From: Actinocatenispora thailandica
GTDB taxonomy: Bacteria > Actinomycetota > Actinomycetes > Mycobacteriales > Micromonosporaceae
NCBI RefSeq assembly: GCF_016865425.1
Contig: NZ_AP023355.1
Location: forward strand, 6,012,198 to 6,076,197
Direction of reading: 5' to 3'
Length of the DNA: 64,000 nucleotides
Shown: positions 1 to 9,067 of the stretch, one piece after another
How positions within the stretch are numbered: position 1 is the stretch's first letter
Layout of the letters: the number at the start of each line of letters is the position of its first letter
The notes under the pieces: generated by a model
What the model was told of the DNA's origin: nothing
The model's input: the letters and a program-made list of their open reading frames with translations, nothing else
Databases searched by the model: none
Position numbers and translations under genes: made by a program

Positions 1-1439
1 AGCACCAGCGCCGGGGCCACGCCGACCGCGATGGCCAGCAGTACCAGCGGAGACCAGGCGGCCAGTTCCGGCCGGGTCAGCGCGCGGGGGCGCAGCGCGG
101 CGATCGCCGGGGCGGCCGGCCCGTGCGTGACCCGGCGCAGCAACCGGAGGAAGTACGCCGCGGCGAGGGCGCCGCCGAACGCGGCGAGCACACCCAACAG
201 GATCCACAGTGGGCCGCCGTGCCGGATCGCCGCGTACACGGTGAAGAACTCGCCCCAGAAGCCGGCGAGGCCGGGCAGGCCGAGCGACCCGATCGCGGCG
301 AAGCCGAGCAGCCCGGCCAGCCCCGGCGCCACCTCGCGCAGGCCGCCGAGCCGAGCCAGCTCGCCGGTACCGGTGCGGTCCTTGATCGCGCCGGCCAGGA
401 AGAACAGCAGCCCGGTGAGCAGCCCGTGGGCGATGTTGCCGATCAGCGCCGCCTGGAAGCCGGTCCCGGTCAGGGTGGCGACGGCCAGCACCACGAAACC
501 CATGTGACCGACCGACGAGTACGCGATCAGCCGTTTCAGCTCGGTCTGCCGCAGGCAGACCAGCGCACCGACCAGGATCGCCGCGGTGGCCAGCACGCCG
601 AGCACCCAGGACGCGGCGCGCGCGCCGTCCGGCAGCACCCCGACCGCGACCCGCAGCAGCCCGTAGGTGCCCATCTTCAACAGCACGCCGGCCAGGATCA
701 CCGAACCCACCGTCGGCGCCTCGGTGTGCGCGTCCGGCAGCCAGGTGTGCAGCGGCCACAGCGGGCTCTTCACCGCGAACGCCACCGCGAGCAGCGTGAA
801 CGCCAGCAGCTGGGTACCGCCGGAGAGCCCGGCGCCGCCGCGATCGGACAGCGTCACCAGATCGGCCGTCCCGGCGTGCACCACGACGACGAACACGCCG
901 ACCAGCAACAGCACCGACCCGAACAGCGTGTACAGCACGAACTTGGTCGCCGCGGCCCGGCGCCCCGGGCCACCCCAGCCGACGATCACCGCGTACATCG
1001 GAAGCAGCACGACCTCGAAGAACACGAAGAACAGCACCAGGTCCAGCGACTCGAACACGCCCACGATGCCGACCTCGATCACCAGCAGCAGCGCCACCAG
1101 GTACCGGCCGGGCAGCGTGCCGGGCGCGCGCCGGACCGTGTAACCGCAGCACAGCAACGTCAGCAGCGTGGTCAGCAGCACGAGCGGCCAGGAGATGCCA
1201 TCCACCCCGAGGTGGAACCGGATGTCCAGGGCGGGCGCCCACGCCAGGTCGAGCTGGTGCCACGGGGCGATCGCATGGTGGCCGGCCGGGGTGCCGTGCC
1301 AGGCGAGCGGCAGGGTGGCGAGGAACGCGACGGCCGCCGCGCCGGTACCGACCAGCCGGCCGGTGCGGTCCGGCAGCAGCGCGGCGAGCACCGCACCGAG
1401 CGCCGGCACCGCCAGCAACACCACCAACAGCGCGCTCAT
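1..1439 (-). CDS. nuoM: NADH-quinone oxidoreductase subunit M, second copy (nuoM2), 3' end outside window
   Basis: Antiporter-like proton-pumping subunit of the complex I membrane arm. The visible part (about 479 codons) is a chain of hydrophobic helices and begins MSALLVVLLAVPALGAVLAA. It includes the NuoM-type stretch FHLGVDGISWPLVLLTTLLT near residue 80, where the ordinary nuoM of this window has its own counterpart. The ATG is at 1439. The C-terminus lies beyond base 1, so nuoN2 may follow outside the window. It is the last visible gene of the nuoJ2-K2-L2-M2 block, 67 bp downstream of nuoL2. Subunit identity rests on family pattern and gene order. The long plus-strand ORFs across it are antisense shadows of GC-rich coding sequence. 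Confidence 0.9.
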   Translation of the reverse strand, partial: MSALLVVLLAVPALGAVLAALLPDRTGRLVGTGAAAVAFLATLPLAWHGTPAGHHAIAPWHQLDLAWAPALDIRFHLGVDGISWPLVLLTTLLTLLCCGYTVRRAPGTLPGRYLVALLLVIEVGIVGVFESLDLVLFFVFFEVVLLPMYAVIVGWGGPGRRAAATKFVLYTLFGSVLLLVGVFVVVVHAGTADLVTLSDRGGAGLSGGTQLLAFTLLAVAFAVKSPLWPLHTWLPDAHTEAPTVGSVILAGVLLKMGTYGLLRVAVGVLPDGARAASWVLGVLATAAILVGALVCLRQTELKRLIAYSSVGHMGFVVLAVATLTGTGFQAALIGNIAHGLLTGLLFFLAGAIKDRTGTGELARLGGLREVAPGLAGLLGFAAIGSLGLPGLAGFWGEFFTVYAAIRHGGPLWILLGVLAAFGGALAAAYFLRLLRRVTHGPAAPAIAALRPRALTRPELAAWSPLVLLAIAVGVAPALV

Positions 1440-1506
1440 CGGCCGCCCCCCTCCGCCGGAAGCCCGCGCCGGCACCGCCCGCCGCCTCCCTGCCTCGCCG
1501 GCCGGC

Positions 1507-3432
1507 TCACCGCGCACCTCCGACGAGCACGGCGACGAGCGCGAGCAGCACCGCGCCGCCGAGTACCGCGACGAGGGAGCGGGGCAGGCCGGTGTGCAGC
1601 CGGGCCAGCCGCCGGGCGAGCCGCACCGCGCCGGATCCGACGCCGCGGACCGCCCCGTCCACGACCCGCGCGTCACCCAGCCACACGGTGGTGGCGAGCG
1701 CCTGGACCGGCCGCACCACCAGGGCGCGCTGCGCGTCGTCGAACCGGAACCCGGCCCGCAGTACCGGGGCCGCCCGGCCGAGCACCCGGGCCGGATCGGC
1801 GGCGGTGTCCCGGCGCCAGACCAGCACCGCCGCGGCCACCCCGAGCGCGACGAGCGCCAGCCCGATGCCCATCGTGACCGGGTCCAGGTCCTGCCGGCCG
1901 ATCGGCAGCAGGTGGCTGCCCGGCACCCCGGACGGCAGGTACTCGGCGTACCTGCGCGGCGTGTAGGCGAACCAGCCGAAGTCGGCGCGCGGGTTGTGGC
2001 TCGGCACCAGCTCGATCAGCCCGAGCAGCGTCGCCGGGATCGCGAGCAGCACCAGCGGTATCCACATCGACCGGGCCGGCTCGTGCCCGGCCGGGCCGCG
2101 CCGGGCACCGAAGAAGGTCCGCAGCCACAGCCGCGTCACGTACCAGGCGGTGATCGCGACGGTGGCCAGCCCGCACACCAGGACCAGCCAGCCGATCAGG
2201 GCGGGTGCGGCGCCGAGGCCGTTGGTGGCCTGCTGCGCGGCGGACAGGATCGAGTCCTTGCTCCAGAAGCCCGAGAACGGTGGCACCCCGGCCAGCGCCG
2301 CCAACCCGATCGTCATCGTCACGAACGTGACCGGCATGCCACGGCGCAGCCCACCCATCCGGCTCATCAGGTTGCTGCCGGCGGCGTGGATCACCGAGCC
2401 GGCGGCGAGGAACAGCAGCGCCTTGAACGCGGCGTGGGTGAGCAGGTGGAAGATCGCGGCGCGGTCCGAGCCGACCGCGAGCGCGCCGGCCATGTACGCG
2501 AGCTGGCTGACCGTGGACCAGGCGAGCACCCGCTTGAGGTCGTCGGCGGCGGTCGCGGCGAGCGCGCCGAGCAGCATCGTCACCGCCGCCATCAGCCCCA
2601 GCACCACCAGCGCCGGCTTCGAGGTGACGAACAGCGGGTACAGCCGGGTGACCACGTAGATGCCGGCGGCGACCATCGTCGCGGCGTGGATCAGTGCCGA
2701 GATCGGGGTCGGGCCGGCCATCGCGTCCGGCAGCCAGCTGTGCAGCGGGAACTGCGCGCTCTTGCCGGCCACCCCGGCGAGCAGCAGCAGCACCGCCGCG
2801 GTGACCCGGGCGTGGGACAGCTCGCCGGTGGCCGCGGCGGTGATCACGTCGTCGATGCGGAAGCTGCCCGCGCCGGTGCCGAGCAGGATCACGCCGAGCC
2901 AGAACCCGACGTCGCCGACCCGGGTGACCAGGAACGCCTTGACCGCGGCGGCCGGCGCGGTCGCGAGGCTGCGGTCGTGCCCGATCAGCAGGTACGAGCA
3001 GATGCCCATGACCTCCCAGCCGACCAGCAGCTGCACCAGATCGCCGGCCACCACCACGTCCAGCATCGCCGCGGTGAACAGGCTCACCTGCGCCGCGTAC
3101 GGCCCGTACCGGTCGTCGCCGCGCAGGTAGGCGACCGAGTAGACCTGTACCAGCAGCGCCACCACGCCGACCGCGACGGCCACCGCACTGGCCACCGGGT
3201 CGACCGAGACACCGACCCGCACCGTCACACCCACCAGGTCGGCCAGCGTGCTGCCGGCCGCCACGTTCTGCGTCGTGGCCAGCAGCACCGTCGCGGCGGC
3301 CAGTGCCACCGCGGTCGCGGCGATGCCCAAACCGGCCGCGGCCCGCCGCGCACCCGGTCGTACCAGCAGACCGGCCAACCCGGCCGCGCCGGGCGCCGCC
3401 GGCAGCAGGATCGCCAACACCGTCGGCGTCAT
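1507..3432 (-). CDS. nuoL: NADH-quinone oxidoreductase subunit L, second copy (nuoL2)
   Basis: Largest antiporter-like subunit of the complex I membrane arm, 641 residues, close to the usual NuoL length (about 610-650). The frame is open much further upstream (to 3909). The start is set at the ATG at 3432, which overlaps the nuoK2 stop by one base (TGATG), giving MTPTVLAILLPAAPGA. Family patterns seen: VGWEVMGICSYLLIGH, the proton-channel helix AGKSAQFPLHSWLPDAMAGP, LIHAATMVAAGIY, and VLAWSTVSQLAYMAGALAVG. A C-terminal lateral-helix region with a hydrophobic end follows. Translational coupling to nuoK2 supports one transcript. Confidence 0.93.
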   Translation of the reverse strand: MTPTVLAILLPAAPGAAGLAGLLVRPGARRAAAGLGIAATAVALAAATVLLATTQNVAAGSTLADLVGVTVRVGVSVDPVASAVAVAVGVVALLVQVYSVAYLRGDDRYGPYAAQVSLFTAAMLDVVVAGDLVQLLVGWEVMGICSYLLIGHDRSLATAPAAAVKAFLVTRVGDVGFWLGVILLGTGAGSFRIDDVITAAATGELSHARVTAAVLLLLAGVAGKSAQFPLHSWLPDAMAGPTPISALIHAATMVAAGIYVVTRLYPLFVTSKPALVVLGLMAAVTMLLGALAATAADDLKRVLAWSTVSQLAYMAGALAVGSDRAAIFHLLTHAAFKALLFLAAGSVIHAAGSNLMSRMGGLRRGMPVTFVTMTIGLAALAGVPPFSGFWSKDSILSAAQQATNGLGAAPALIGWLVLVCGLATVAITAWYVTRLWLRTFFGARRGPAGHEPARSMWIPLVLLAIPATLLGLIELVPSHNPRADFGWFAYTPRRYAEYLPSGVPGSHLLPIGRQDLDPVTMGIGLALVALGVAAAVLVWRRDTAADPARVLGRAAPVLRAGFRFDDAQRALVVRPVQALATTVWLGDARVVDGAVRGVGSGAVRLARRLARLHTGLPRSLVAVLGGAVLLALVAVLVGGAR

Positions 3433-3836
3433 CACCGCGCCTCCCCGGCGTCCGTGTCCGCCGCGGTGACGGCAGCGGTCTCCGGGTCGGCCGCGGTGCC
3501 CGCGGCGGGCGCCTTCGGGGCCGGGCCCGGGCCGGCCCGGCGGGTGTCCAGCAGGTCGGTGTCGACGCTGCCGCGGAGCCGGAAGAACCGCAGCACCACG
3601 GCGAGCCCGACGCCGACCTCGGCGGCGGCCAGCACGATCACGAACAGCGCGAACACCTGACCGGAACGCGGCACCCCGACCACGCTGGTGTCGGCCGTGA
3701 CGAGGATCAGGTTGACCGCGTTGAGCATCAGCTCCAGCGACATCAGCAGCAGCACCGCGTTGCGCCGCACCAGCAGGCCGTAGCAGCCGACGCCGAACAG
3801 CAGCGCCGCGATCAGGTACGGGATCACCGGATGCAT
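3432..3836 (-). CDS. nuoK: NADH-quinone oxidoreductase subunit K, second copy (nuoK2)
   Basis: Small membrane subunit of the complex I proton pump (MrpC-like). Three hydrophobic helices are visible. The second carries the conserved glutamate in LLLMSLELMLNAVNLILV (about residues 29-46), a family hallmark. At 134 residues it is about 30 longer than usual. The excess is a proline/alanine/aspartate-rich C-terminal tail after residue 95 that the canonical nuoK copy in this window lacks. The stop overlaps the nuoL2 start and the gene starts one base from the nuoJ2 stop, so J2-K2-L2 look translationally coupled. Confidence 0.93.
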   Translation of the reverse strand: MHPVIPYLIAALLFGVGCYGLLVRRNAVLLLMSLELMLNAVNLILVTADTSVVGVPRSGQVFALFVIVLAAAEVGVGLAVVLRFFRLRGSVDTDLLDTRRAGPGPAPKAPAAGTAADPETAAVTAADTDAGEAR

Positions 3837-4432
3837 CAGCGACCCCGCCCGGCTCGCGGTGCCGCCGGCGGTCGGTCGCCGGTTCCGCCCGCCGCGGGCG
3901 GCCGGTCACCGCCGTGCGGCGTCCGCGCCGGGTCGCCGGCTCGCCGGGACAGCACGATCGCGCCGACCAGGGCAGCGAGCAGCAGCACGGACAGCACCTC
4001 GAACGGCAGCACCCACTGTCGGAACACGGCGCTGCCGATCCGCTCCGCGGTGCCCGGCGGCGGCTGCTCGACCCGGCTCCACCGGTACGCGTCGGCCAGC
4101 AGTGCGGCGAGCCCCAGGCCGGCGCCGCCGCCGACCAGCGCAGCCGGCAGCCGGGGCCGGTCGAGCTGCGTGCTGGGCCCGATCGGCGCCCTGGTCAGCA
4201 TCACCGCGAACAGCAGCAGCACCACGACGGCACCGACGTAGAGCAGCACCTGGACCCAGGCGACGAGTTCGGCGGTGAGCACCAGGTAGCACCCGGCGAC
4301 CCCGCCGAGCGCGACCACCAGCCACAGCCCGGCCCGGACCAGGTGCCGGCTGGTGACCACCAGCATGGCGGCGCCCAGCGTCACCACGCCGAGCGCCACC
4401 AGCAGTACGTCCGCGACCGTCACGGTTGCCAT
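3836..4432 (-). CDS. nuoJ: NADH-quinone oxidoreductase subunit J, second copy (nuoJ2)
   Basis: Membrane subunit of complex I next to NuoK. The protein begins MATVTVADVLLVALG and has five hydrophobic segments, including the typical LVAWVQVLLYVGAVVVLLLF in helix 3. The C-terminal ~35 residues are a disordered Gly/Pro/Arg tail. An in-frame ATG at 4450 would add six residues (MDHHGR). Neither start has a clear ribosome binding site, and the alignable part begins at 4432. It is separated from nuoI2 by a plus-strand hydrolase gene, so J2-K2-L2-M2 is now its own transcription unit. Its promoter should lie in 4433-4547, facing away from the hydrolase promoter. Confidence 0.9.
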   Translation of the reverse strand: MATVTVADVLLVALGVVTLGAAMLVVTSRHLVRAGLWLVVALGGVAGCYLVLTAELVAWVQVLLYVGAVVVLLLFAVMLTRAPIGPSTQLDRPRLPAALVGGGAGLGLAALLADAYRWSRVEQPPPGTAERIGSAVFRQWVLPFEVLSVLLLAALVGAIVLSRRAGDPARTPHGGDRPPAAGGTGDRPPAAPRAGRGR

Positions 4433-4484
4433 CCGCCCATGGTGATCCATCCTGCCGTGTCACCCCGCGTGGCGCGACAACCAG

Positions 4485-4528
4485 TCGACCCATGTCTGCA
4501 CGGCAGGTAACATTCGACGGCTGTCGAA
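4485..4528 (+). promoter_or_regulatory. Candidate promoter and overlapping palindrome upstream of the alpha/beta hydrolase
   Basis: A -35-like TCGACC (4485-4490) is followed after 17 bp by a -10-like TAACAT (4508-4513). A palindrome with arms TTCGAC and GTCGAA (4513-4528, 4-bp spacer) begins on the last base of the -10. That is a position where a repressor could block RNA polymerase. It lies between the divergent nuoJ2 and hydrolase genes and might act on both. No regulator gene is adjacent. Confidence 0.4.
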
Positions 4529-4547
4529 CCGAGAGCGGGGAGGGCCG

Positions 4548-5219
4548 ATGTCCACGTTCGTACTGGTGCCCGGAGCCTGGCACGGCGGCTGGTGCTGGGC
4601 GCCGGTGGCCGACCGGCTGCGGGCCGCCGGCCACCGGGTCCTCACCCCGACCCTGACCGGCCTGGACGGCGCCGAACCGCGGCCCGACGTCGGGCTCGGT
4701 ACCCACGCCGACGACGTCGTCGCGCTGCTGGCCACCGAGGACCTCACCGAGGTGGTACTGGTCGGGCACAGCTACGCCGGCCTGGTCGTGCGGCAGGCGG
4801 CGGACCGGGTACCGGAGCGGGTGGCACGGCTGGTCCTGGTCGACGCCTGGGCGGGGCCGGACGGCGCCAGCATGGACAGCCTGGCGCCCGAACCGTTCCG
4901 CCGCTGGGTCGACCGGAACACCGCGAACGGGCTGATCGCGGTGCCGCCGCCGCGGATGGTCGGCATCGACGACCCGGACCAGGTCGCCTGGCTGACGCCG
5001 CGACTGGTACCGCAGCCGCGCCGGACGTTCGCCGAACCGACCGTGTTGACCGGCCGGGTCGAGGCGCTGCCCTGCCGGGCGATCGTCTGCGTGCCGGACA
5101 ACGGGATGCCCTTCGGCACCTGGGCGCGCGAGTTCGGCTGGCCGGTGGACGAGATCGGCACCGGCCACGACGCGATGCTCACCGCGCCCGACGAGCTGAC
5201 CGCGCTGCTGTCGACGTGA
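4548..5219 (+). CDS. Alpha/beta hydrolase, esterase EstC/salicylate-esterase type
   Basis: Cytoplasmic alpha/beta-hydrolase fold enzyme of 223 residues. It starts MSTFVLVPGAWHGGWCW, the oxyanion-hole motif typical of the EstC/MES group. The nucleophile elbow GHSYAG puts the serine at residue 75, and the catalytic histidine is in GTGHDAML (His207). Substrate unknown; small esters are usual for the group. A GAGCGGGGAGGG ribosome binding region precedes the ATG. The gene sits on the opposite strand between nuoI2 and nuoJ2, interrupting that operon, so it is probably a later insertion there. It has no functional link to respiration that I can see. Confidence 0.85.
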   Translation: MSTFVLVPGAWHGGWCWAPVADRLRAAGHRVLTPTLTGLDGAEPRPDVGLGTHADDVVALLATEDLTEVVLVGHSYAGLVVRQAADRVPERVARLVLVDAWAGPDGASMDSLAPEPFRRWVDRNTANGLIAVPPPRMVGIDDPDQVAWLTPRLVPQPRRTFAEPTVLTGRVEALPCRAIVCVPDNGMPFGTWAREFGWPVDEIGTGHDAMLTAPDELTALLST

Positions 5220-5303
5220 CCGCCGGCCGGGCGGCGCGCGCCGGCCGGCCGGGTGTGCCGTCACCCGGAGCGCCCCTCGGCGGCCCCGGGGCTACCGGCC
5301 GGG

Positions 5304-5837
5304 TCAGCGCGGTGGGCGGGTGACGCGACCGCGGCCGCCCCGTTCGGCGGCGGTGACCTCCTTGGCCGGCTCGCCGTTCGGGTCGTGCGCGGGCGGCGCC
5401 GGTACCGTCGCCATCCACTCGCCGAGCCGGTCCGACTCGTGCATCATGTCGCGGATGTCGTACTCGGCGTACTCGAACTCGGGCGACCAGTAGAGCGCGT
5501 CGAACGGGCACACCTCGACGCAGATCCCGCAGTACATGCAGAGCGAGAAGTCGATCGCGAACCGGTCCAGCACGTTCTTCTGCCGGGCCCTGGCCGCACC
5601 CTCCACCTGCACCGTCTCCTTGTGCGAGTCGATGTAGATGCACCAGTCGGGGCACTCCCGCGCGCACAGCATGCACGAGGTGCAGTTCTCCGCGAGCAGC
5701 GCGATCACGCCCCGGGACCGGGGTGGCAGCTCCGGCTGCACGTCCGGGTACTGCTCGGTCACGGCCGGGCGCACCATCGTCTTGAGCGTGGTGGCCAGCC
5801 CCTTCGCGAGCCCCTTGCCCGGTACCGATCCCGCCAT
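5304..5837 (-). CDS. nuoI: NADH-quinone oxidoreductase subunit I, second copy (nuoI2)
   Basis: Ferredoxin-like subunit that carries two [4Fe-4S] clusters (N6a/N6b) in the peripheral arm of complex I. Both CxxCxxCxxxCP motifs are intact: Cys 52, 55, 58, 62 and Cys 100, 103, 106, 110 counted from the ATG at 5837 ([20 protein letters not shown]). The open frame continues upstream to 5957, but that part is Arg/Pro-rich with no NuoI character. 177 residues, normal length. It stands alone: nuoH2 lies about 9.6 kb upstream beyond the IS element and the paralog cluster, and nuoJ2 lies beyond the hydrolase. It must therefore have its own promoter if expressed. Confidence 0.9.
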   Translation of the reverse strand: MAGSVPGKGLAKGLATTLKTMVRPAVTEQYPDVQPELPPRSRGVIALLAENCTSCMLCARECPDWCIYIDSHKETVQVEGAARARQKNVLDRFAIDFSLCMYCGICVEVCPFDALYWSPEFEYAEYDIRDMMHESDRLGEWMATVPAPPAHDPNGEPAKEVTAAERGGRGRVTRPPR

Positions 5838-6000
5838 GCACCCATCCTGCCACCGCCGCGGCCCGCCGGCAGCACACCCGCCGCGCCGCGCCCGGCCGGC
5901 TGCCCCGCTGCGGCGGCCGGCTGGCCCGATGCCGGCGGGCCGCCGCACCGGGGCCACGGCCTAGGCTGGCCCGGTCAGGCCTCGTGGGGAAGGAAACACC

Positions 6001-6987
6001 GTGGAGTACGTACGACTGGGCGGCAGCGGGCTGAAGGTGTCCCGGCTGTGCCTGGGCATGATGAGCTACGGCGATCCGGTCAACTGGCGCGAGTGGGTGC
6101 TGCCGGAGGCCGACGCCGCTCCGTTCGTCCGCCGCGCCACCGAAGCCGGGATCACCTTCTACGACACCGCCGACGTGTACTCGGTCGGGGTCAGCGAGGA
6201 GATCACCGGCCGGCTGCTGCGCCGCTTCTTCCAGCACCGCGAGGACTACGTGCTCGCCACCAAGGTGTGCAACCCGATGGGCGACGGGCCGTACGACCGG
6301 GGGCTGTCCCGCAAGCACATCATGGACTCGGTCGACGCCTCGCTGCGCCGGCTGGGCACCGACTACATCGACCTGTACCAGATCCACCGGTTCGATGCGG
6401 AGACGCCGATCGAGGAGACGATGGCGGCGCTGCACGACATCGTGCGCGCCGGCAAGGCCCGGTACATCGGGGCGTCCTCGATGTGGGCGTGGCAGTTCGC
6501 GAAGGCGCAGTACGCCGCGGACGCGCACGGCTGGACCCGGTTCGTGTCCATGCAGAACCACTACAACCTGGTCTACCGCGAGGAGGAACGGGAGATGATC
6601 CCGTTCTGCGCCGACCAGGGTGTCGGGATCCTGCCGTGGTCGCCGCTGGCCCGCGGCTTCCTCGCCGGCAACCGCGGCCGGGACGGGCAGCACACCGTCC
6701 GGGCCCGCACCGACCCGGGCAATCTGCGGTTCTACGACTACGACGAGACCGACTTCGCCGTCGCCGACCGGGTGGCGGACGTCGCCGACGCGCACGGCGT
6801 ACCCGCGGCGCAGGTGGCGCTGGCGTGGCTGCTGCACCAGCCGGCCGTCACCTCGCCGATCGTCGGCGCCACCAAGCCGCACCACCTGGACGACGCGATC
6901 GCCGCCACCGAGCTGGCGCTGTCGGCCGACGAACTCGCCGCGCTGGCCGAGCCGTACCGGCCCAAGCCGATCTCCGGCCACTCCTGA
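6001..6987 (+). CDS. Aldo/keto reductase
   Basis: NADPH-dependent oxidoreductase of the AKR superfamily (YajO/YghZ-like subgroup), 328 residues with a GTG start behind a GAAGG ribosome binding site. The AKR catalytic tetrad is present: Asp55 and Tyr60 in YDTADVY, Lys88 in LATK, His129 in YQIHR. The cofactor end shows the NADP-binding pattern SPIVGATKPHHLDDAI near residue 290. Probable cytosolic reductase of aldehydes or ketones; physiological substrate unknown. It is a single-gene unit ended by a perfect hairpin at 6993-7025. It lies inside the split second nuo region. Confidence 0.9.
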   Translation: MEYVRLGGSGLKVSRLCLGMMSYGDPVNWREWVLPEADAAPFVRRATEAGITFYDTADVYSVGVSEEITGRLLRRFFQHREDYVLATKVCNPMGDGPYDRGLSRKHIMDSVDASLRRLGTDYIDLYQIHRFDAETPIEETMAALHDIVRAGKARYIGASSMWAWQFAKAQYAADAHGWTRFVSMQNHYNLVYREEEREMIPFCADQGVGILPWSPLARGFLAGNRGRDGQHTVRARTDPGNLRFYDYDETDFAVADRVADVADAHGVPAAQVALAWLLHQPAVTSPIVGATKPHHLDDAIAATELALSADELAALAEPYRPKPISGHS

Positions 6988-6992
6988 CCCGT

Positions 6993-7025
6993 ACCGGTGG
7001 GAGGCGCGGCACGCCTCCCACCGGT
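6993..7025. terminator. Bidirectional terminator between convergent genes
   Basis: Perfect 14-bp inverted repeat (6993-7006 and 7012-7025) with a 5-nt loop. It starts 6 bp after the aldo/keto reductase stop and ends 6 bp before the stop of the convergent membrane protein gene at 7031. There is no T-run, as is common in high-GC actinobacteria. The position makes termination on both strands the simplest reading. Confidence 0.75.
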
Positions 7026-7030
7026 TGCGG

Positions 7031-9058
7031 TCAGCCCAGGTCGGACGCGCGCACCGCGATCGCCCCGGTCCGGGTCACCACGGTGAGCGTCGCGATGCCG
7101 GCGAGGTTCTTGCCGGTGACACCGGCCGAACGCAGCGTGTCGGCCACCGCGTCGCCGGCCAGCCGGCAGAGCGGGCTGCGCGGCGTCGCCACCAGGACCA
7201 GTTCCGGGCGGAACCCTTCGGGCGTGTCGACGCTGCGGGACCGCTTCGCCGCGGCCAGCAGCTGGCTGCGCAGCCCCCGTACCGAGTCGGCGTTCAGCGG
7301 CACCGTGGTGACGACCCGCCGCTTCGTCAGGTCGTACAGCTCACCGGTGTGGTGCGTGCCGGCCGGGTCGGTGTAGCCGCCGACGGCGACCTTGTCGCCG
7401 TGCGCCCGGTGCCGGCGCCACGCCTCCTGATAGAGCGGCCGGTTCGACATCTCGAAGATGCCCGCGCCGGCCTTCGGATCGACCGACAGCGCACCGGCCC
7501 GCAGCATCGGCTCGGCGAGCCCCAAAGCCCCGGAGGCCGCGAGGTTCGACACCGCCTGCCAGGCAGTCTCGCCCGACCAGCCCTGCCCGACCAGCGAATC
7601 CAGCGCGCCGAAGAACTCGCCCGGCCCGGTCGTCGACAGCTGGTACCCGGTGACCGTGTCGTCGTTGACCGCGCCGGTTCCGAACACGTGCAGCACGGTC
7701 CGTAGGTCGTCGCCCTGCCAGCCTGGGGACAGCGGGACCAGCCGGAACCAGTACGACGAGTGGTGCGCCGAGGCCCACTTCCGCCAGCTCGCCGACCTCG
7801 TGGTGCACCAGACCCGCGCCGATCCGTTCGCATCCAGCTTCGGCAGCTTCGCCTGGCAGGTGCCGACGATGTGCTTGCCGGCCGAGTCGCTGCTGAACAG
7901 ACCGATCGCGTGGCCGGGCCGGCTGGTGTCACCGCCGTCGACAGCGATCGTCGCTGACTCGGCGCAGGACACCTCGGTGCAGGCACCCTGCTTCAGGCTG
8001 GTCGGATCGGCCAGGTAGTGCGCCGGCGGGATCGGCGCGTCGCCGACCGCGTGCTGCCGCCGGGCGTAGTCGGCCGCGAAGCGCTTCCTGGCCACCACGG
8101 AGACCTCGGCGGTCAGTTCGCCCTTGACGCTGAGCCCGAACGTCGTCCCGGTGAACCCGGCGAGCCGGTACGGGGCGTCCGCCGTGACGTAGGCGACCGC
8201 GCCGCCGGGCAGCCGGTACGGGGTGACCGCGGTACGGCCGAGCCGGGTCGGGAAGCCGTCGGCCGGCACCGCGGCGTGCTTGCCGGTGCCGTTCGGCAGC
8301 AGCCCCTCCTGCAACCGGTTGGCCACGTTGCGCGGGGTCAGCTCGGAGAATGCCACCTTCAGCGTCCCCGGCTCCAGCTCCAGCCACTTGCCCACCCCGT
8401 ACTCGGCCTGGTCCGGATGGATGGCCAGCAGGTACGGGCGATCGGCCCGTAGCCGGACCAGCCGCGGACCGACGAGGAAGTCCCCCTTGCCGCCGCCGAT
8501 CGAGGCGGTTCCCACCGTGGTGGTGTCGGCACCGACCGTGGCGTCGAACGTCTCGACCGAACCGTCGTCCATCTCCCACAGGCTGCCGGCGAGGCGCAGC
8601 GCCGGCGCGGAGGCGAGCGCGGCGGTCGCGGTGAGCACCCGCTCGGTCGGCGGCGGCGCGGTCAGCTTGCGGTACAGCGGGATGCCGACCGCGGTACCGA
8701 GCACCGCCAGCGCGACGACGGCCGCCGCCGCGGCGAGCAGCGGCCACCGGCGCCGCCGCCGCACCACGACGGGAACCGCCGGCGGCGGCGCGGTGACGGC
8801 ACCGTCCGGCCCGGACCCGGCCGCCTCCTGGCCCGACGTGGGTGCGGGTTCGGGTCGCTGGTCCGAAGCCGGCGCGCCGGACTCCGCGGACTGCTCCGAG
8901 GTCGGCGCGGCGGCTTCCGAAGCTGGCGCGCCGGACTCCGGGGACTGCTCCGAGGTCGGCGCGGCGGCTTCCGGTCGCCGGTCCGAAGCCGGCGCGCCGG
9001 GCTCCAGGGGCTGGTCCGGGTTCGACGGTGCAATGTCGTCGGGTTGTTGTGCGGGCAC
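7031..9058 (-). CDS. Single-pass membrane protein with large extracytoplasmic region, paralog 1 of 3
   Basis: 675 residues, family not recognised by name. Order: a disordered Pro/Ala/Ser/Glu N-terminus (1-98) with a repeated ESGAPAS/AAAPTSEQS unit; a polybasic RRRRRWP stop signal (100-106); one helix (about 107-127); then about 550 residues predicted outside the cell. The first outer part (VLTATAALASAPALRLAGSL and following) resembles LppX/LprG-like antiparallel-sheet lipid-binding domains in pattern only. The second has four conserved cysteines. The end resembles paralogs 2 and 3. A function in envelope or lipid handling is a guess. Nine bp separate it from the paralog 2 stop at 9068, so 2 and 1 may be co-transcribed. 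Confidence 0.8.
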   Translation of the reverse strand: MPAQQPDDIAPSNPDQPLEPGAPASDRRPEAAAPTSEQSPESGAPASEAAAPTSEQSAESGAPASDQRPEPAPTSGQEAAGSGPDGAVTAPPPAVPVVVRRRRRWPLLAAAAAVVALAVLGTAVGIPLYRKLTAPPPTERVLTATAALASAPALRLAGSLWEMDDGSVETFDATVGADTTTVGTASIGGGKGDFLVGPRLVRLRADRPYLLAIHPDQAEYGVGKWLELEPGTLKVAFSELTPRNVANRLQEGLLPNGTGKHAAVPADGFPTRLGRTAVTPYRLPGGAVAYVTADAPYRLAGFTGTTFGLSVKGELTAEVSVVARKRFAADYARRQHAVGDAPIPPAHYLADPTSLKQGACTEVSCAESATIAVDGGDTSRPGHAIGLFSSDSAGKHIVGTCQAKLPKLDANGSARVWCTTRSASWRKWASAHHSSYWFRLVPLSPGWQGDDLRTVLHVFGTGAVNDDTVTGYQLSTTGPGEFFGALDSLVGQGWSGETAWQAVSNLAASGALGLAEPMLRAGALSVDPKAGAGIFEMSNRPLYQEAWRRHRAHGDKVAVGGYTDPAGTHHTGELYDLTKRRVVTTVPLNADSVRGLRSQLLAAAKRSRSVDTPEGFRPELVLVATPRSPLCRLAGDAVADTLRSAGVTGKNLAGIATLTVVTRTGAIAVRASDLG
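8865..8995. repeat. In-frame tandem repeat in paralog 1 N-terminus
   Basis: Three near-identical blocks beginning GAAGC(C/T)GGCGCGCCGG at 8865, 8919 and 8985 give periods of 54 and 66 bp. The second interval contains 12 extra bases. All periods are multiples of three, so the repeat encodes the ESGAPAS...EAAAPTSEQS unit without breaking the frame. Confidence 0.85.
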
Positions 9059-9067
9059 GTCGGATCC

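Noticed and set aside
123-3660. Long plus-strand frames of 584 and 830 residues rich in Arg, Gln, His and Asp
   Set aside because: Antisense shadows of nuoM2/nuoL2 in very GC-rich DNA, with no domain pattern.
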